Assembly: GCA_964633205.1 (NCBI GenBank)
Contig: CAZWFN010000047.1
Span: 1 to 39,682, forward strand
From: CAYVQE01 sp964633205
GTDB taxonomy: Bacteria; Myxococcota; B64-G9
Length of the DNA stretch: 39,682 nucleotides
Direction: 5' to 3'
Under the pieces are notes generated by a model that worked only from the letters and a program-made list of their open reading frames with translations, searched no databases and was not told the DNA's origin. Position numbers and translations under genes: made by a program. The first letter of the stretch is position 1; the number at the start of each line of letters is the position of its first letter. Positions 1 to 7,276 of this stretch are shown piece by piece.

Positions 1-123
1 CTTGACCTCACGGCCGATCTGGGAAATCAGCCGTAAAGTGGTGGGAGATCCTGGGTCGGCGGTCGCAATGGCCCGGGCTCCGGCCGCTTGTACGCCACGC
101 GCCATAGCCGATACCATGGCAGC

Positions 124-2601
124 ATGGGCGGTGGAGAGCACAGCGAGGACGCGGCGGGGCCAGTCCGGGCCCGAGAGCGCGGCACTGCGCACCGGGGCCG
201 CGGGCTGGCCGGACCGCCGCCGGCGGCCACCCCGATCTGCATCCCCGGGCTGGCGGCCCTGGTGGCCCTGCTGTTCGTTGCGGCGGCCGCCGCCGGCGAC
301 CGGAGCCCGCCCGACCCGCGGCGGCTGGACCTGGTCGCCGGCTCCATCGAGCACCACCCGGACGGTGGCGTGGCCTCCGCCCGCCTGGCGGCCGACACCG
401 GCATCGAGGGGCTGGTGGTGCGCGGGGCCCCGGCCGAGGTGCGCTTCTACTCCTCGGGCCACCTGCGCGGCGGCAGCCTGGCCCGGCGCTGCACCGTCGA
501 CGGGCTCGAGCTGCGCGCCGGCACCGCCTTCGAACTCTACGACGCCGCCCGCCGGCGGCCCCATCGGCTGCGCCGCGGCACCCTGGCCGCCGGCCAGCAG
601 CTCGAGGGGGTGGTGCTGCCGGCCGGCAGCGAGCTCTACCTGTCGGCCCGCGGCAAGCTGCTGCAGGCCTATGTGCCCGATCGGGCCACCGTCCACGGCG
701 TGGTCGTCGGCGGCCCGACGGCACTGGCCCGCGAGATACAGTTCTTCCCCACCGAGCCCGAGATCAGCGCGCTGGCCTGCGGCGACCAGCAGCACGCCGG
801 GCTGCCCATCCCCGACGGCAGCCGGGTGCGCTTCGACTCGGCCGGCCGGCTGCGGGTGCTGTCGCCCAGCCGGCCCGTCGCCGTACGCGGGCTGGAGCTG
901 GCCCACGAGATCCGGCTGGATGAACAGAGCCGGCTGCAGTCGGCCTGGCTGGCCGGCGACCAGCGGGTCGGCCCGGCCCTGCTGTGGGCCGAGCGGCCGC
1001 TGCGCTTCCACCCCAACGGCCGCCCGTGGTTGGGTTGGCTGGCCGCCGAGCAGGAGGTCGGCGGGCTGCGGCTGCAGGCCCACAGCCCGCTGCGGCTGTA
1101 CCCCGACGGCCGGCTGGCGGCCGGCTTCCCGGCCGGGGTGCAACGCTTCGCCGAGCTGCGCCTGGCGGCGCCGCCGCGGGCCGATCCGGCCTGCGAGCCG
1201 GGGGCCGCCGGCGCCGACTGCGTCTGGGGCGTCGAGCTGCACGCCAACGGCGAGCTTTCCCAGGCCTGGCTGGCTGCGGCCCAGACCATCGCCGGCGCGC
1301 GTTGGGCCGGGCTGGACGGGCTGGGCGCTGCTGCGGCCGAAAAGCTGCGGCTGCGCTTCGATCGCCGGGGCCGGCTGCGCGCCGGTGCGCTGGCGGGAGA
1401 CGCCGCGGTGGACGGCCTGCCGCTGGCCGGCTGCGACCCGGCGGGCGCCTGCTGTCGGGTACGGCTGCGCCCGTCGGGCGCGCTGCACAGCGGCTGCCTG
1501 GCCCGGGACCACGCCGCCGACGGTTTTCACTTCCAAGCCGGCAGCCGCATCGAGCTGCATCCGAAGGGCGCTGTCGCCTGCGGCACCCTGGCCCGCCCGG
1601 TCCGCCGCGACCGGCTGCGGCTGCCGCCGGGCGCCGAGCTGCAGCTCGATGCCGGCGGCAAGCCCCGGCTGGAACGCAGCGCCGCCGGGTTCGGCCTGGC
1701 CGGCCGGGGGCTGCCGGCCGGCTGCCTGCTGCTGCGCGACTGCGACGATCGCATCCGCGCCGTGCGGCTGGCCAAAGCCCTGGCCCTGTCCGAACGGCTG
1801 CGCGCGGCCGCCGGCGACTTCCTGCTGCTCGACGGCTGGGGCCGGCTGGCAGAGCTGGTGCTGATGAAGGCCCGCCATCTGGCCGGTACGCACTACCCGG
1901 CCCACAGCCGCTGGCAGCTCGACGCCGACGGCCGGCTGACCGGGGTGGTGCTGGCCGCGCCGCTGGACATCCAGGGCGTGCCCTGCGCGGCCGGCGAGAC
2001 CGTGGCGCTGCACCCCGGCGGCCGGCTGCGCCGGGCGCGGCTGGCCCGGGCGGCCACCATCGGCCAGCGCCGGCTGCCGGCCGGCGCCGTGGTCGAGCTC
2101 CACGCCGACGGCCGGCTGGTGCGCGGGCCGCTCGAACGGACCGCACGCTTCGGCGCGGTCGATCTGCAGCCCGGCGACCTGATCGAGACGCTGTATCCGG
2201 ACGGCGCGCTGCGGCGGGTGGTGCTCGGCTCCAGCCGCCGCATCGACGGGCTGCCCTGCCGGGTGGGGACCGAGGCGCGCTTCGCTCCCGGCGGCCGGCT
2301 GCTCGGCTGCTGGCTGGCGCGTCCGGCGCGCATCGGCGGGATGGTGCTGCGCGATCGCATCGAGCGCTACCCGGACGGGGGGCTCAAACGCGGCTTCCTG
2401 GCCCGGCCGCAGACCCTTCAGGGCATCGCCCTGGCCGCCGACGCCGTGGCCTTCCATCCCGACGGCCGCATCCGCTGGGGCCGGCTGGCCGAGGCGCAGC
2501 AGATCCAGGGCCGCGACTGCCCCGCCCTGTCGCTGATCCGCTTCGACCAGCGGGGCCGGCTGCAGCACACCGAGCCCTTCGCCCCACCGCTGAGCTGGTA
2601 G
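124..2601 (+). CDS. secreted or membrane-anchored protein of about 24 tandem 30-residue repeats
   Basis: No enzymatic domain is recognisable. After a basic N-terminus there is one hydrophobic stretch (IPGLAALVALLFVAAAAAG) that fits a signal peptide or anchor. Almost all of the remaining ~770 residues are imperfect repeats of about 30 residues with the pattern [RE]LHPDGRL..G.LA....I.GL.L.AG..[IV]. I count about 24, cleanest at the C-terminus and degenerate in the middle. The alternating hydrophobic pattern and recurrent DGRL turns suggest a beta-rich solenoid. From memory, similar FYPNGKLKSGTLA-type repeats occur in secreted proteins of many Gram-negatives, and they resemble MORN-like repeats. 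The ATG at 124 was chosen; an in-frame TTG at 88 would add 12 residues. Neither has a convincing Shine-Dalgarno, so the true start could be further in. Bases 1-123 show no other feature. The reading frame is certain; the function is unknown. Confidence 0.8.
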   Translation: MGGGEHSEDAAGPVRARERGTAHRGRGLAGPPPAATPICIPGLAALVALLFVAAAAAGDRSPPDPRRLDLVAGSIEHHPDGGVASARLAADTGIEGLVVRGAPAEVRFYSSGHLRGGSLARRCTVDGLELRAGTAFELYDAARRRPHRLRRGTLAAGQQLEGVVLPAGSELYLSARGKLLQAYVPDRATVHGVVVGGPTALAREIQFFPTEPEISALACGDQQHAGLPIPDGSRVRFDSAGRLRVLSPSRPVAVRGLELAHEIRLDEQSRLQSAWLAGDQRVGPALLWAERPLRFHPNGRPWLGWLAAEQEVGGLRLQAHSPLRLYPDGRLAAGFPAGVQRFAELRLAAPPRADPACEPGAAGADCVWGVELHANGELSQAWLAAAQTIAGARWAGLDGLGAAAAEKLRLRFDRRGRLRAGALAGDAAVDGLPLAGCDPAGACCRVRLRPSGALHSGCLARDHAADGFHFQAGSRIELHPKGAVACGTLARPVRRDRLRLPPGAELQLDAGGKPRLERSAAGFGLAGRGLPAGCLLLRDCDDRIRAVRLAKALALSERLRAAAGDFLLLDGWGRLAELVLMKARHLAGTHYPAHSRWQLDADGRLTGVVLAAPLDIQGVPCAAGETVALHPGGRLRRARLARAATIGQRRLPAGAVVELHADGRLVRGPLERTARFGAVDLQPGDLIETLYPDGALRRVVLGSSRRIDGLPCRVGTEARFAPGGRLLGCWLARPARIGGMVLRDRIERYPDGGLKRGFLARPQTLQGIALAADAVAFHPDGRIRWGRLAEAQQIQGRDCPALSLIRFDQRGRLQHTEPFAPPLSW

Positions 2602-2630
2602 CCCGAACGCCCCCGCCTGTATTCTCTCCG

Positions 2631-2798
2631 GGTAAGCGTTCAGGGCTTCCATCGCCAAGTATTCGGAAACCCTGCCGCGAGCGAACAACGGCTCGCTCGC
2701 GCGGCGCGCTTCAAGCGCGCCGACATTGGGGGTGAGCCTCGAAAACCCACGGTTTTTCGAGGCGAGGGGGTCTGGGACAGACCCCCTGAACACATACC
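2631..2798. mobile_element. MITE-like 168-bp non-autonomous element with terminal inverted repeats
   Basis: The left end GGTAAGCGTTCAGGG (2631-2645) and the reverse complement of the right end GGTATGTGTTCAGGG (2784-2798) match at 13 of 15 positions. TCTCCG directly abuts both ends (2625-2630 and 2799-2804), as a target-site duplication would. Inside are three further inverted repeats: CGGCGCGCTT/AAGCGCGCCG (2702-2722), GCCTCGAAAA/TTTTCGAGGC (2736-2763), and AGGGGGTCTG/CAGACCCCCT (2765-2787, 3-nt loop). There is no ORF. It lies between the repeat-protein gene and the 3' end of hutH, where the hairpins could also end transcription from both convergent genes. REP/BIME-like elements are the alternative. 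Confidence 0.55.
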
Positions 2799-2806
2799 TC
2801 TCCGGG

Positions 2807-4351
2807 TTAACGCAGCGGTGCGTCGAGCTGTTGCTCCACCGCGGCCAGCAGACCGCCGCCGAGCACGTCGTCGGCCAGGGCCTCGATCTCGGCCGCCAGG
2901 CTGCGGTCGCGTTCCATGGGCGCGGCGAAGCGGCGCACCCGCCGGCGGCCGGCGCGCACCCCGCGGCCGCCTTCCACCGGCTGCAGCAGCTCCAGCGCGT
3001 CGGCGGCGCACAGCAGCTCGATGGCCAGCACGGTGGCCGTGTTGCGCACCACCTGGCGCAGCTTCAGCGCCGCGTTCATGCCCATGCTGACGTGGTCTTC
3101 CTTCTCGGCCGAGGTGGGTATGCTGTCGGCCGCGGCCGGGTGGGCCAGCACCTTGTTCTCGCTGGCCAGCGCGGCAGCCACCACCTGGGGGATCATGTAG
3201 CCCGAGTTCAGCCCGGGATCGCGCGCCAGAAACGGCGGCAGGCCGCTCATGTTGGGGTCGACCAGCTTCTCGATGCGCCGCTCGGCGATGTTGGCCAACT
3301 CGGTCAGGGCGATGGCCAGGTAGTCGAGCACCAGCGCCACCGGCTCGCCGTGGAAGTTGCCGCCGGACAGGATCTCGTCGCGCTCGGCGAACACCAGCGG
3401 GTTGTCGGTCGAGGCGTTGGCCTCGCGCACCAGGGTGGTATCGACGTGGGCGAAGGCGTCGCGGATGGCGCCGTGGACCTGCGGCGCGCAGCGCAGGCTG
3501 TAGGGGTCCTGCACCCGGTCGCAGTCGCGGTGCGACTCGCGGATCCGGCTGTCGGCCATCAGGGCGCGCAGGTTGGACGCGCTGGCGGCCTGGCCCGGAT
3601 GCGGCCGCACCGCCTGGATGCTCGCGGCGAAGGCCACCGGCGTGCCGCGGGTGGCGTCGACCGTCATGGCCGCGGCCACGTCGGCGGTGCGCAGAAGGTG
3701 CTCGGCGTCCTGGCACAGCAGCAGGCCCATGGCGCACATGACCTGGGTGCCGTTGATCAGGCACAGGCCCTCCTTGGCCTCGGGCCGCAGCGGTTCGAGG
3801 CCGGCGGCGGCGAAGGCCTCGGCCGCCGGCAGCTCGCGGCCGGCCTGGCGCACCCGGCCCTCGCCGATCAGCGCCAGGGCGATGTGGGCCAGCGGGGCCA
3901 GGTCGCCGCTGGCGCCCACGCTGCCGCGCTCGGGCACCAGCGGGCAGATGCCGTGGTTGAGACAATCGCGCATCAGCTCCACGGTGTGGCGGCGCACACC
4001 GGAGTGGCCGCGCAGCATGGTCTGGATGCGCAGCGCCAGCACCGCGCGCACCACCTCGTCGGGCAGCGCAGCGCCCACGCCGCAGGCGTGCGAGCGGATC
4101 AGGTTCAGCTGCAGCTCGGCCAGCTGCTCGGGCGCGATGTGCACGCTGGACAGCGCCCCGAAGCCGGTGTTGATGCCGTAGAACACCTCGCCCGAGGCCA
4201 GCCGCCGCTCGATGCACTCCCGGGCCGCGTCCACCCGCGCCAGCGCGTCGGGAGCGAGCTGCACCGGCGCCCCGCGGCGGGCGATGGCCACCAGCCGCCC
4301 GCGCTCCAGCCCCGCACCGCTGAGCACCACCGCTTCCGCCTGCCGCGTCAT
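2807..4351 (-). CDS. hutH: histidine ammonia-lyase
   Basis: This enzyme deaminates L-histidine to trans-urocanate, the first step of histidine degradation, in the cytoplasm. The 514 residues match the usual ~500-510 of the family. The MIO-forming Ala147-Ser148-Gly149 lies in the signature GSVGASGDLAPLA, and the catalytic-loop tyrosine in FYGINTGFG (Tyr58) is present. The conserved central and C-terminal helices, including NPLVF, GGNFHGEP and the EDHVSMG motif, are intact. The ATG at 4351 follows a strong GGAGGTGG ribosome-binding site. No hutU, hutI or hutG is adjacent, so the rest of the pathway must be elsewhere. Phenylalanine or tyrosine ammonia-lyases share the fold, but the active-site His (SSVHIAPEQL; His71) favours histidine. 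The stop codon lies just beyond the right target-duplication copy of the MITE-like element. Confidence 0.95.
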   Translation of the reverse strand: MTRQAEAVVLSGAGLERGRLVAIARRGAPVQLAPDALARVDAARECIERRLASGEVFYGINTGFGALSSVHIAPEQLAELQLNLIRSHACGVGAALPDEVVRAVLALRIQTMLRGHSGVRRHTVELMRDCLNHGICPLVPERGSVGASGDLAPLAHIALALIGEGRVRQAGRELPAAEAFAAAGLEPLRPEAKEGLCLINGTQVMCAMGLLLCQDAEHLLRTADVAAAMTVDATRGTPVAFAASIQAVRPHPGQAASASNLRALMADSRIRESHRDCDRVQDPYSLRCAPQVHGAIRDAFAHVDTTLVREANASTDNPLVFAERDEILSGGNFHGEPVALVLDYLAIALTELANIAERRIEKLVDPNMSGLPPFLARDPGLNSGYMIPQVVAAALASENKVLAHPAAADSIPTSAEKEDHVSMGMNAALKLRQVVRNTATVLAIELLCAADALELLQPVEGGRGVRAGRRRVRRFAAPMERDRSLAAEIEALADDVLGGGLLAAVEQQLDAPLR

Positions 4352-4427
4352 GGGCCACCTCCAGCGCCTGATGTAACGCCCCCGGCGTCCGGCGTCAACG
4401 CCGAGTCGGAAGGGGAGTCACCGGGGG

Positions 4428-4850
4428 TCAGCGCTTGCGGCGCAGCCAGCACAGCACGACCAGCAGGCCGAACAGGGCGGCCGATTGGCCCGCTGGGGCC
4501 GAGGCGCAGAGGCAGCCGGCGTCCTTGAACTTCGCCTCGAAGGTGGCGCTGACGGTGTAGCTCTGCCCGTCCAGGCTGACCTCGAAGGCCATGGTGTGCG
4601 GCCCGGTACCGGCCTGCTCATCGATCTCGGCGCCCAGGCGCAGCTCCCAGTCGGCCGGCAGCGGATCGCATTCCTCCCCGTAGGCCCAGTTCAGGCTGCC
4701 GATCGCCCGGCAGGCATGAACCGAGAACGGTCCCGGATCCGCCAGCGCCACCTCGGCGCGGCAGCCGTTGCTCAGGGTGATCTCGGCCGCGCAGTTGCAG
4801 CTGTCGTAGTCGAAGGCGGCGCTCAGGCATTCGCTGGCGGGCTGTATCTC
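4428..4850 (-). CDS. C-terminal fragment of a secreted protein with a MYXO-CTERM-like sorting tail
   Basis: Only the last 140 residues are present; the 5' part is lost in the N gap. The visible part is Cys-containing (CLSAAFDYDSCNC) and probably beta-sandwich, with ordinary secreted-protein composition. It ends in a Cys pair (GCLCASAPAG), a hydrophobic stretch (ALFGLLVVLCWL) and the basic tail RRKR. This is the layout of MYXO-CTERM sorting signals, which direct surface anchoring in Myxococcota. The function of the globular part is not recognisable. An open frame through the N run joins this fragment to the Mut7-C gene, but that join is an artefact of a placeholder gap. Confidence is high that it is coding and moderate for the sorting tail. 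Confidence 0.75.
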   Translation of the reverse strand, partial: EIQPASECLSAAFDYDSCNCAAEITLSNGCRAEVALADPGPFSVHACRAIGSLNWAYGEECDPLPADWELRLGAEIDEQAGTGPHTMAFEVSLDGQSYTVSATFEAKFKDAGCLCASAPAGQSAALFGLLVVLCWLRRKR

Positions 4851-4950
4851 NNNNNNNNNNNNNNNNNNNNNNNNNNNNNNNNNNNNNNNNNNNNNNNNNN
4901 NNNNNNNNNNNNNNNNNNNNNNNNNNNNNNNNNNNNNNNNNNNNNNNNNN
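4851..4950. other. assembly gap of exactly 100 N
   Basis: One hundred consecutive N. A round number is the usual placeholder for a scaffold join of unknown length, so the true distance and even the adjacency of the two flanking gene fragments are unproven. Confidence 0.98.
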
Positions 4951-5633
4951 CAGGCCGGGCAATGGGTGAAGCCGTGACAGCCGGCGCGCACCCGCGGCGG
5001 GGCCAGGCGGGCGATCTGGGCCGGGGTGGCGGTCTCCAGCAACCGGTTGCAGCGCGGGCAGCGGGAGAAGGGCTCGAGGCTGCGGCCCAGGTCGAAGCGC
5101 GCCACCACCTGGCGGGTCTGGGCGTCGGGCTGGCGGGAGCGCACCAGGCAGCCCCACTGCACCGCCCGCCGTTGCAGCAAGCCGCGATCGCAGCTCAGGA
5201 TGGCGCGGCGCTCGGCGGCCTGCACGGCCACCATGGCGGCATCGTCCAGGCCGGGATCGTAGCGGGTGTCCAGGCCCAGCAGGCGCATGCGGCGCGCCAG
5301 GGTGCCCAGGTGGGCGTCGCAGATGAAGGCCGGCCGCCGCAGCGGCTCGGGGCGCAGCCGCTGGGTGGGCCCGATGTCCAGCGCCTCGAACATGGGATAG
5401 ACCGCCACCCGGTCGCCGGCGGTCACCGGGGCGTCGAAGCCGCGGGGCCGACCGTTGATCAGCACCAGGTCGACCTCGGTGTGCGGCAGCTGAAAGGACT
5501 CGATCAGGTCCTTGACCGAGCGCGGCTCGACCCAGCCAACCTGATGGCTGCGCCGCCGCTGCCGCGCTGGCAGCAGGTCGATCAGCTCGGCGTAGAAGCG
5601 CACGCTGACAGTACCCGAACCCCGCTCGGCCAT
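4951..5633 (-). CDS. Mut7-C RNase domain protein with N-terminal ubiquitin-like domain, 3' end in gap
   Basis: The first ~80 residues (VSVRFYAELIDLLP ... VYPMFEAL) match the ubiquitin/MoaD-like Ub-Mut7C domain. The next ~150 form a Mut7-C PIN-fold nuclease domain, with FICDAHLGTLARRMRLLG and the acidic ILSCDRGLL motif. A zinc-ribbon pair CPRCN follows, with a second cysteine cluster (GCHGFTHCP) near the gap. The family is named for the C-terminal RNase region of Mut-7; bacterial members are predicted RNases or RNA-binding proteins with poorly known targets. The start was placed at ATG 5633, where the Ub-like domain begins; an earlier in-frame ATG at 5753 would add an unconserved low-complexity leader. 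Only the last residues should be missing, because the second zinc-binding half is nearly complete. Confidence 0.85.
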
Positions 5634-5762
5634 CGAGGCACCACCTCCCCCACCAGCCTGCCGCCCCGGCCCGGCCAAGGTCAACGGGCAAGCGAGCGAA
5701 GCCCGCAAGGTACGTCCGGGTCGGGACTTGCGTTTGTAATCAAAATACTGCACAGTGAATAC

Positions 5763-6014
5763 ATGAACAAGGATGCTGCCATTACAGTTCGCTTGCCTGC
5801 TGATCTCAAGCGACGGCTTGCCCGGCGGGCGAAGCGGGAGCGACGCTCCGTCTCGGCTCAGGTCCAGATCGAGCTAGAGCGCGCCCTGGCCTTGGAGTCC
5901 GATGCAGCCAGCGAGCAGCTCGCCGCCTTGGGCCGGTATAGCGGCATGCGCTTGCCGTCGGAAGCGGACCTGGCCGAGGTCCGCAGCATGCTCTGGGGCG
6001 GCCTCGGTCGCTGA
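5763..6014 (+). CDS. ribbon-helix-helix antitoxin (Arc/FitA type) of a VapBC-like pair
   Basis: This is an 83-residue protein whose N-terminus (AAITVRLPADLKRRLARRAK) is a typical Arc/MetJ ribbon-helix-helix: a beta strand with alternating residues, then LPxxLKxxLxxRA. The C-terminal half (RLPSEADLAEVRSMLWGGL) would be the toxin-neutralising tail. Such antitoxins bind their cognate PIN toxin and repress their own promoter. The stop codon is separated from the ATG of the downstream PIN toxin by one base, so the two are co-translated. The upstream 130 bp (5634-5762) is notably A/T-richer near the start and should hold the promoter; a short ACTG-CA-CAGT dyad sits at 5747-5756. The family is well supported; the exact subfamily is not. 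Confidence 0.85.
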   Translation: MNKDAAITVRLPADLKRRLARRAKRERRSVSAQVQIELERALALESDAASEQLAALGRYSGMRLPSEADLAEVRSMLWGGLGR

Positions 6015-6015
6015 G

Positions 6016-6408
6016 ATGCCCGCCTACCTGCTCGACACCCACACCTGTCTTTTCGCCCTCGCTTCCCCAAAGCGCCTCGGAACGCGCGCGCGCCGGGCCC
6101 TGACCCGGGCGGACGAGAGCGGGCATCCGGTTTGGCTACCGGCCGCGGTGGCGGCCGAGGTCGTCCTGCTCAAGGAGCTGGGCCGTACCGATCTCGGCCT
6201 GCCACAGCTGCGCGAAGTGATCGAAAGAACCTGCTGGCGCTTTTTGCCCCTGGACCTGCGCCAGCTCGACGAGTTCGCCACTCTGGTCGCGATCCGCGAC
6301 CCCTTCGACCGCCTGATCGTGGCCGCCGCCCGCGCGGCACGGGCCAAGCTCATCACCCGCGACGCGACCATCGAAGAGCTGGGTCTGGTGGACGTGGTCT
6401 GGAACTGA
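6016..6408 (+). CDS. vapC: PIN-domain toxin, VapC-like
   Basis: A 130-residue PIN-domain ribonuclease, the normal size for VapC. It begins with the strand carrying the first catalytic aspartate (YLLDTHTCLFAL, Asp7) and has later acidic positions in AAEVVLL, IRDPFDRLIVAAA and LITRDATIEELG. The spacing DxxxxxxL...DPFDRLIVAQA is typical of the subgroup that cleaves tRNA or rRNA. It is the toxin partner of the ribbon-helix-helix protein one base upstream. A copy of the dispersed 20-bp repeat starts 14 bases after its stop, and a second, convergent toxin gene ends there. The target RNA cannot be told from sequence. Confidence 0.9.
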   Translation: MPAYLLDTHTCLFALASPKRLGTRARRALTRADESGHPVWLPAAVAAEVVLLKELGRTDLGLPQLREVIERTCWRFLPLDLRQLDEFATLVAIRDPFDRLIVAAARAARAKLITRDATIEELGLVDVVWN

Positions 6409-6418
6409 GCGAGACCTT

Positions 6419-6835
6419 CTACGAGGGGTCAGAGGAACCGGGGAGCGGCGGGAGCAGCCTGAAGCCGAGCCCGGCGGCCAACTCGCGCTGGCGCGCATCG
6501 AGGGTCAAAAACGACGCCTGGCTCGGATCGCCGAACACGAACAGAGCGGTCGCCAGGTGGTGCAGATCGGCTCCGCGGACGTAGCCCGCCTCCAGCACCC
6601 GCTCGATCTCGGGCGTGAGCCGGCGGCCGGGGTGGATCCAATGGATGGCCGCCAGCAGCGGTAGGGCCTCGGCGCGCAAACCCTCGCGCTCGGCCGCAGC
6701 CATGAACTCGGACTCCAGCAGGGAAGAACTCAAGACCCGCTCCATGCCCGAGAGCGCGTTTTTCAGCCGAGCCGCCCCCGGCTCGGCGAAGGCGACGGCC
6801 ACCAGGCAGGAGGTATCGAGGTAGCCGACCCGCAT
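6419..6835 (-). CDS. PIN-domain toxin, VapC-like, partner of a Phd antitoxin
   Basis: A 138-residue PIN-domain protein starting MRVGYLDTSCLVAVAF, with the first catalytic Asp at position 7, Glu in LLESEFMAAA, and later acidic positions GADLHHLATALF and LTLDARQRELA. It belongs to the VapC superfamily but is clearly different in sequence from the plus-strand toxin next door. It lies six bases downstream of a Phd/YefM-type antitoxin and forms an operon with it. Its last residues (PGSSDPS) and its stop codon are encoded by a copy of the dispersed repeat found again at 9675 and 9706. The repeat has therefore supplied, or replaced, the original C-terminus. Confidence 0.85.
   Translation of the reverse strand: MRVGYLDTSCLVAVAFAEPGAARLKNALSGMERVLSSSLLESEFMAAAEREGLRAEALPLLAAIHWIHPGRRLTPEIERVLEAGYVRGADLHHLATALFVFGDPSQASFLTLDARQRELAAGLGFRLLPPLPGSSDPS
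6422..6441 (+). repeat. dispersed 20-bp repeat, copy 1
   Basis: CGAGGGGTCAGAGGAACCGG. It overlaps the 3' end of the minus-strand PIN toxin (stop codon at 6419-6421) and lies between two convergent toxin genes. The match extends upstream by CTA into copy 2. Confidence 0.7.
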
Positions 6836-6841
6836 TCGGGC

Positions 6842-7120
6842 TCAGTCCCGATCCCAGAGGAAGCGTTCAAGGGCACCGGGCCTGGCAGCGATCGGCTGCA
6901 ACGCAGCCTGCGGATCGGTGCCGGCGGGCTCGATCAGGCCCTGGTCTTCGAGCTGAGCCAGGTGATCTTCCAAAGGCAGCGCATCGGCCGCCACCGGCCC
7001 CAGCTCGGCCACCGGCCGGCCGCGGTGGGTGATGATGATCCGTTTGTTCTGCTGAACCTTGCGCAGCAGTTGGCTGAACTTCGCCTTGGCCTCGTAGGTC
7101 GAATAGACTTCTCGTTCCAT
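6842..7120 (-). CDS. Phd/YefM-family antitoxin
   Basis: A 92-residue protein with the classic prevent-host-death N-terminal domain: STYEAKAKFSQLLRKV, then IIITHRGRPVAELGPV. This domain dimerises and binds DNA. The C-terminal ~40 residues, rich in acidic and Pro/Ala residues, would wrap the toxin. It is the first gene of a two-gene operon with the PIN toxin six bases downstream. A near-consensus promoter lies so close to the ATG that the transcript probably starts at or next to the start codon. An interrupted dyad overlapping that promoter is the likely autoregulatory operator. Confidence 0.9.
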   Translation of the reverse strand: MEREVYSTYEAKAKFSQLLRKVQQNKRIIITHRGRPVAELGPVAADALPLEDHLAQLEDQGLIEPAGTDPQAALQPIAARPGALERFLWDRD

Positions 7121-7126
7121 GGTAAG

Positions 7127-7155
7127 AGTATATGTTGACCAGTCAGACCAGTCAA
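7127..7155 (-). promoter_or_regulatory. sigma70-type promoter and probable operator of the Phd/PIN operon
   Basis: On the minus strand, -35 TTGACT (7150-7155) and -10 TATACT (7127-7132) are separated by exactly 17 bases. Only six bases lie between the -10 and the ATG at 7120, so the expected transcript starts at the A of the start codon (leaderless). The spacer and -35 hold an interrupted palindrome TTGAC-N2-GTC-N-GAC-N2-GTCAA, which also reads as two direct copies of TGACTGGTC. That is a plausible binding site for the antitoxin. Confidence 0.65.
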
Positions 7156-7178
7156 TAGCCTTTGTTCAGGGTGGAATC

Positions 7179-7203
7179 GGGGAAACCGGGGGGGGAACCG
7201 GGG
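7179..7203 (+). other. G-quadruplex-capable G-tract cluster
   Basis: The layout is GGGG-N5-GGGGGGGG-N4-GGGG, enough for four G4 tracts on the plus strand. It lies between the Phd/PIN operon and the MBL-fold gene, where its role could be regulatory. It may instead be part of decayed repeat sequence, since AACCGGGG recurs and GTTCAGGG sits just upstream at 7163-7170. Confidence 0.35.
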
Positions 7204-7276
7204 ACGGAGGTAGGGTCTGTCGGGGTAGCCGGGGCTGACTTGCGCCGGCTGGGAAGCGGATCCATGTTGTCCTGTA

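Noticed and set aside
1..123. TTGACC near position 3 as a promoter for the first gene
   Set aside because: No acceptable -10 at normal spacing.
984..2735. Second plus-strand frame inside the repeat-protein gene
   Set aside because: Arg/Ala/Pro/Gly-only composition typical of an off-frame translation of GC-rich DNA.
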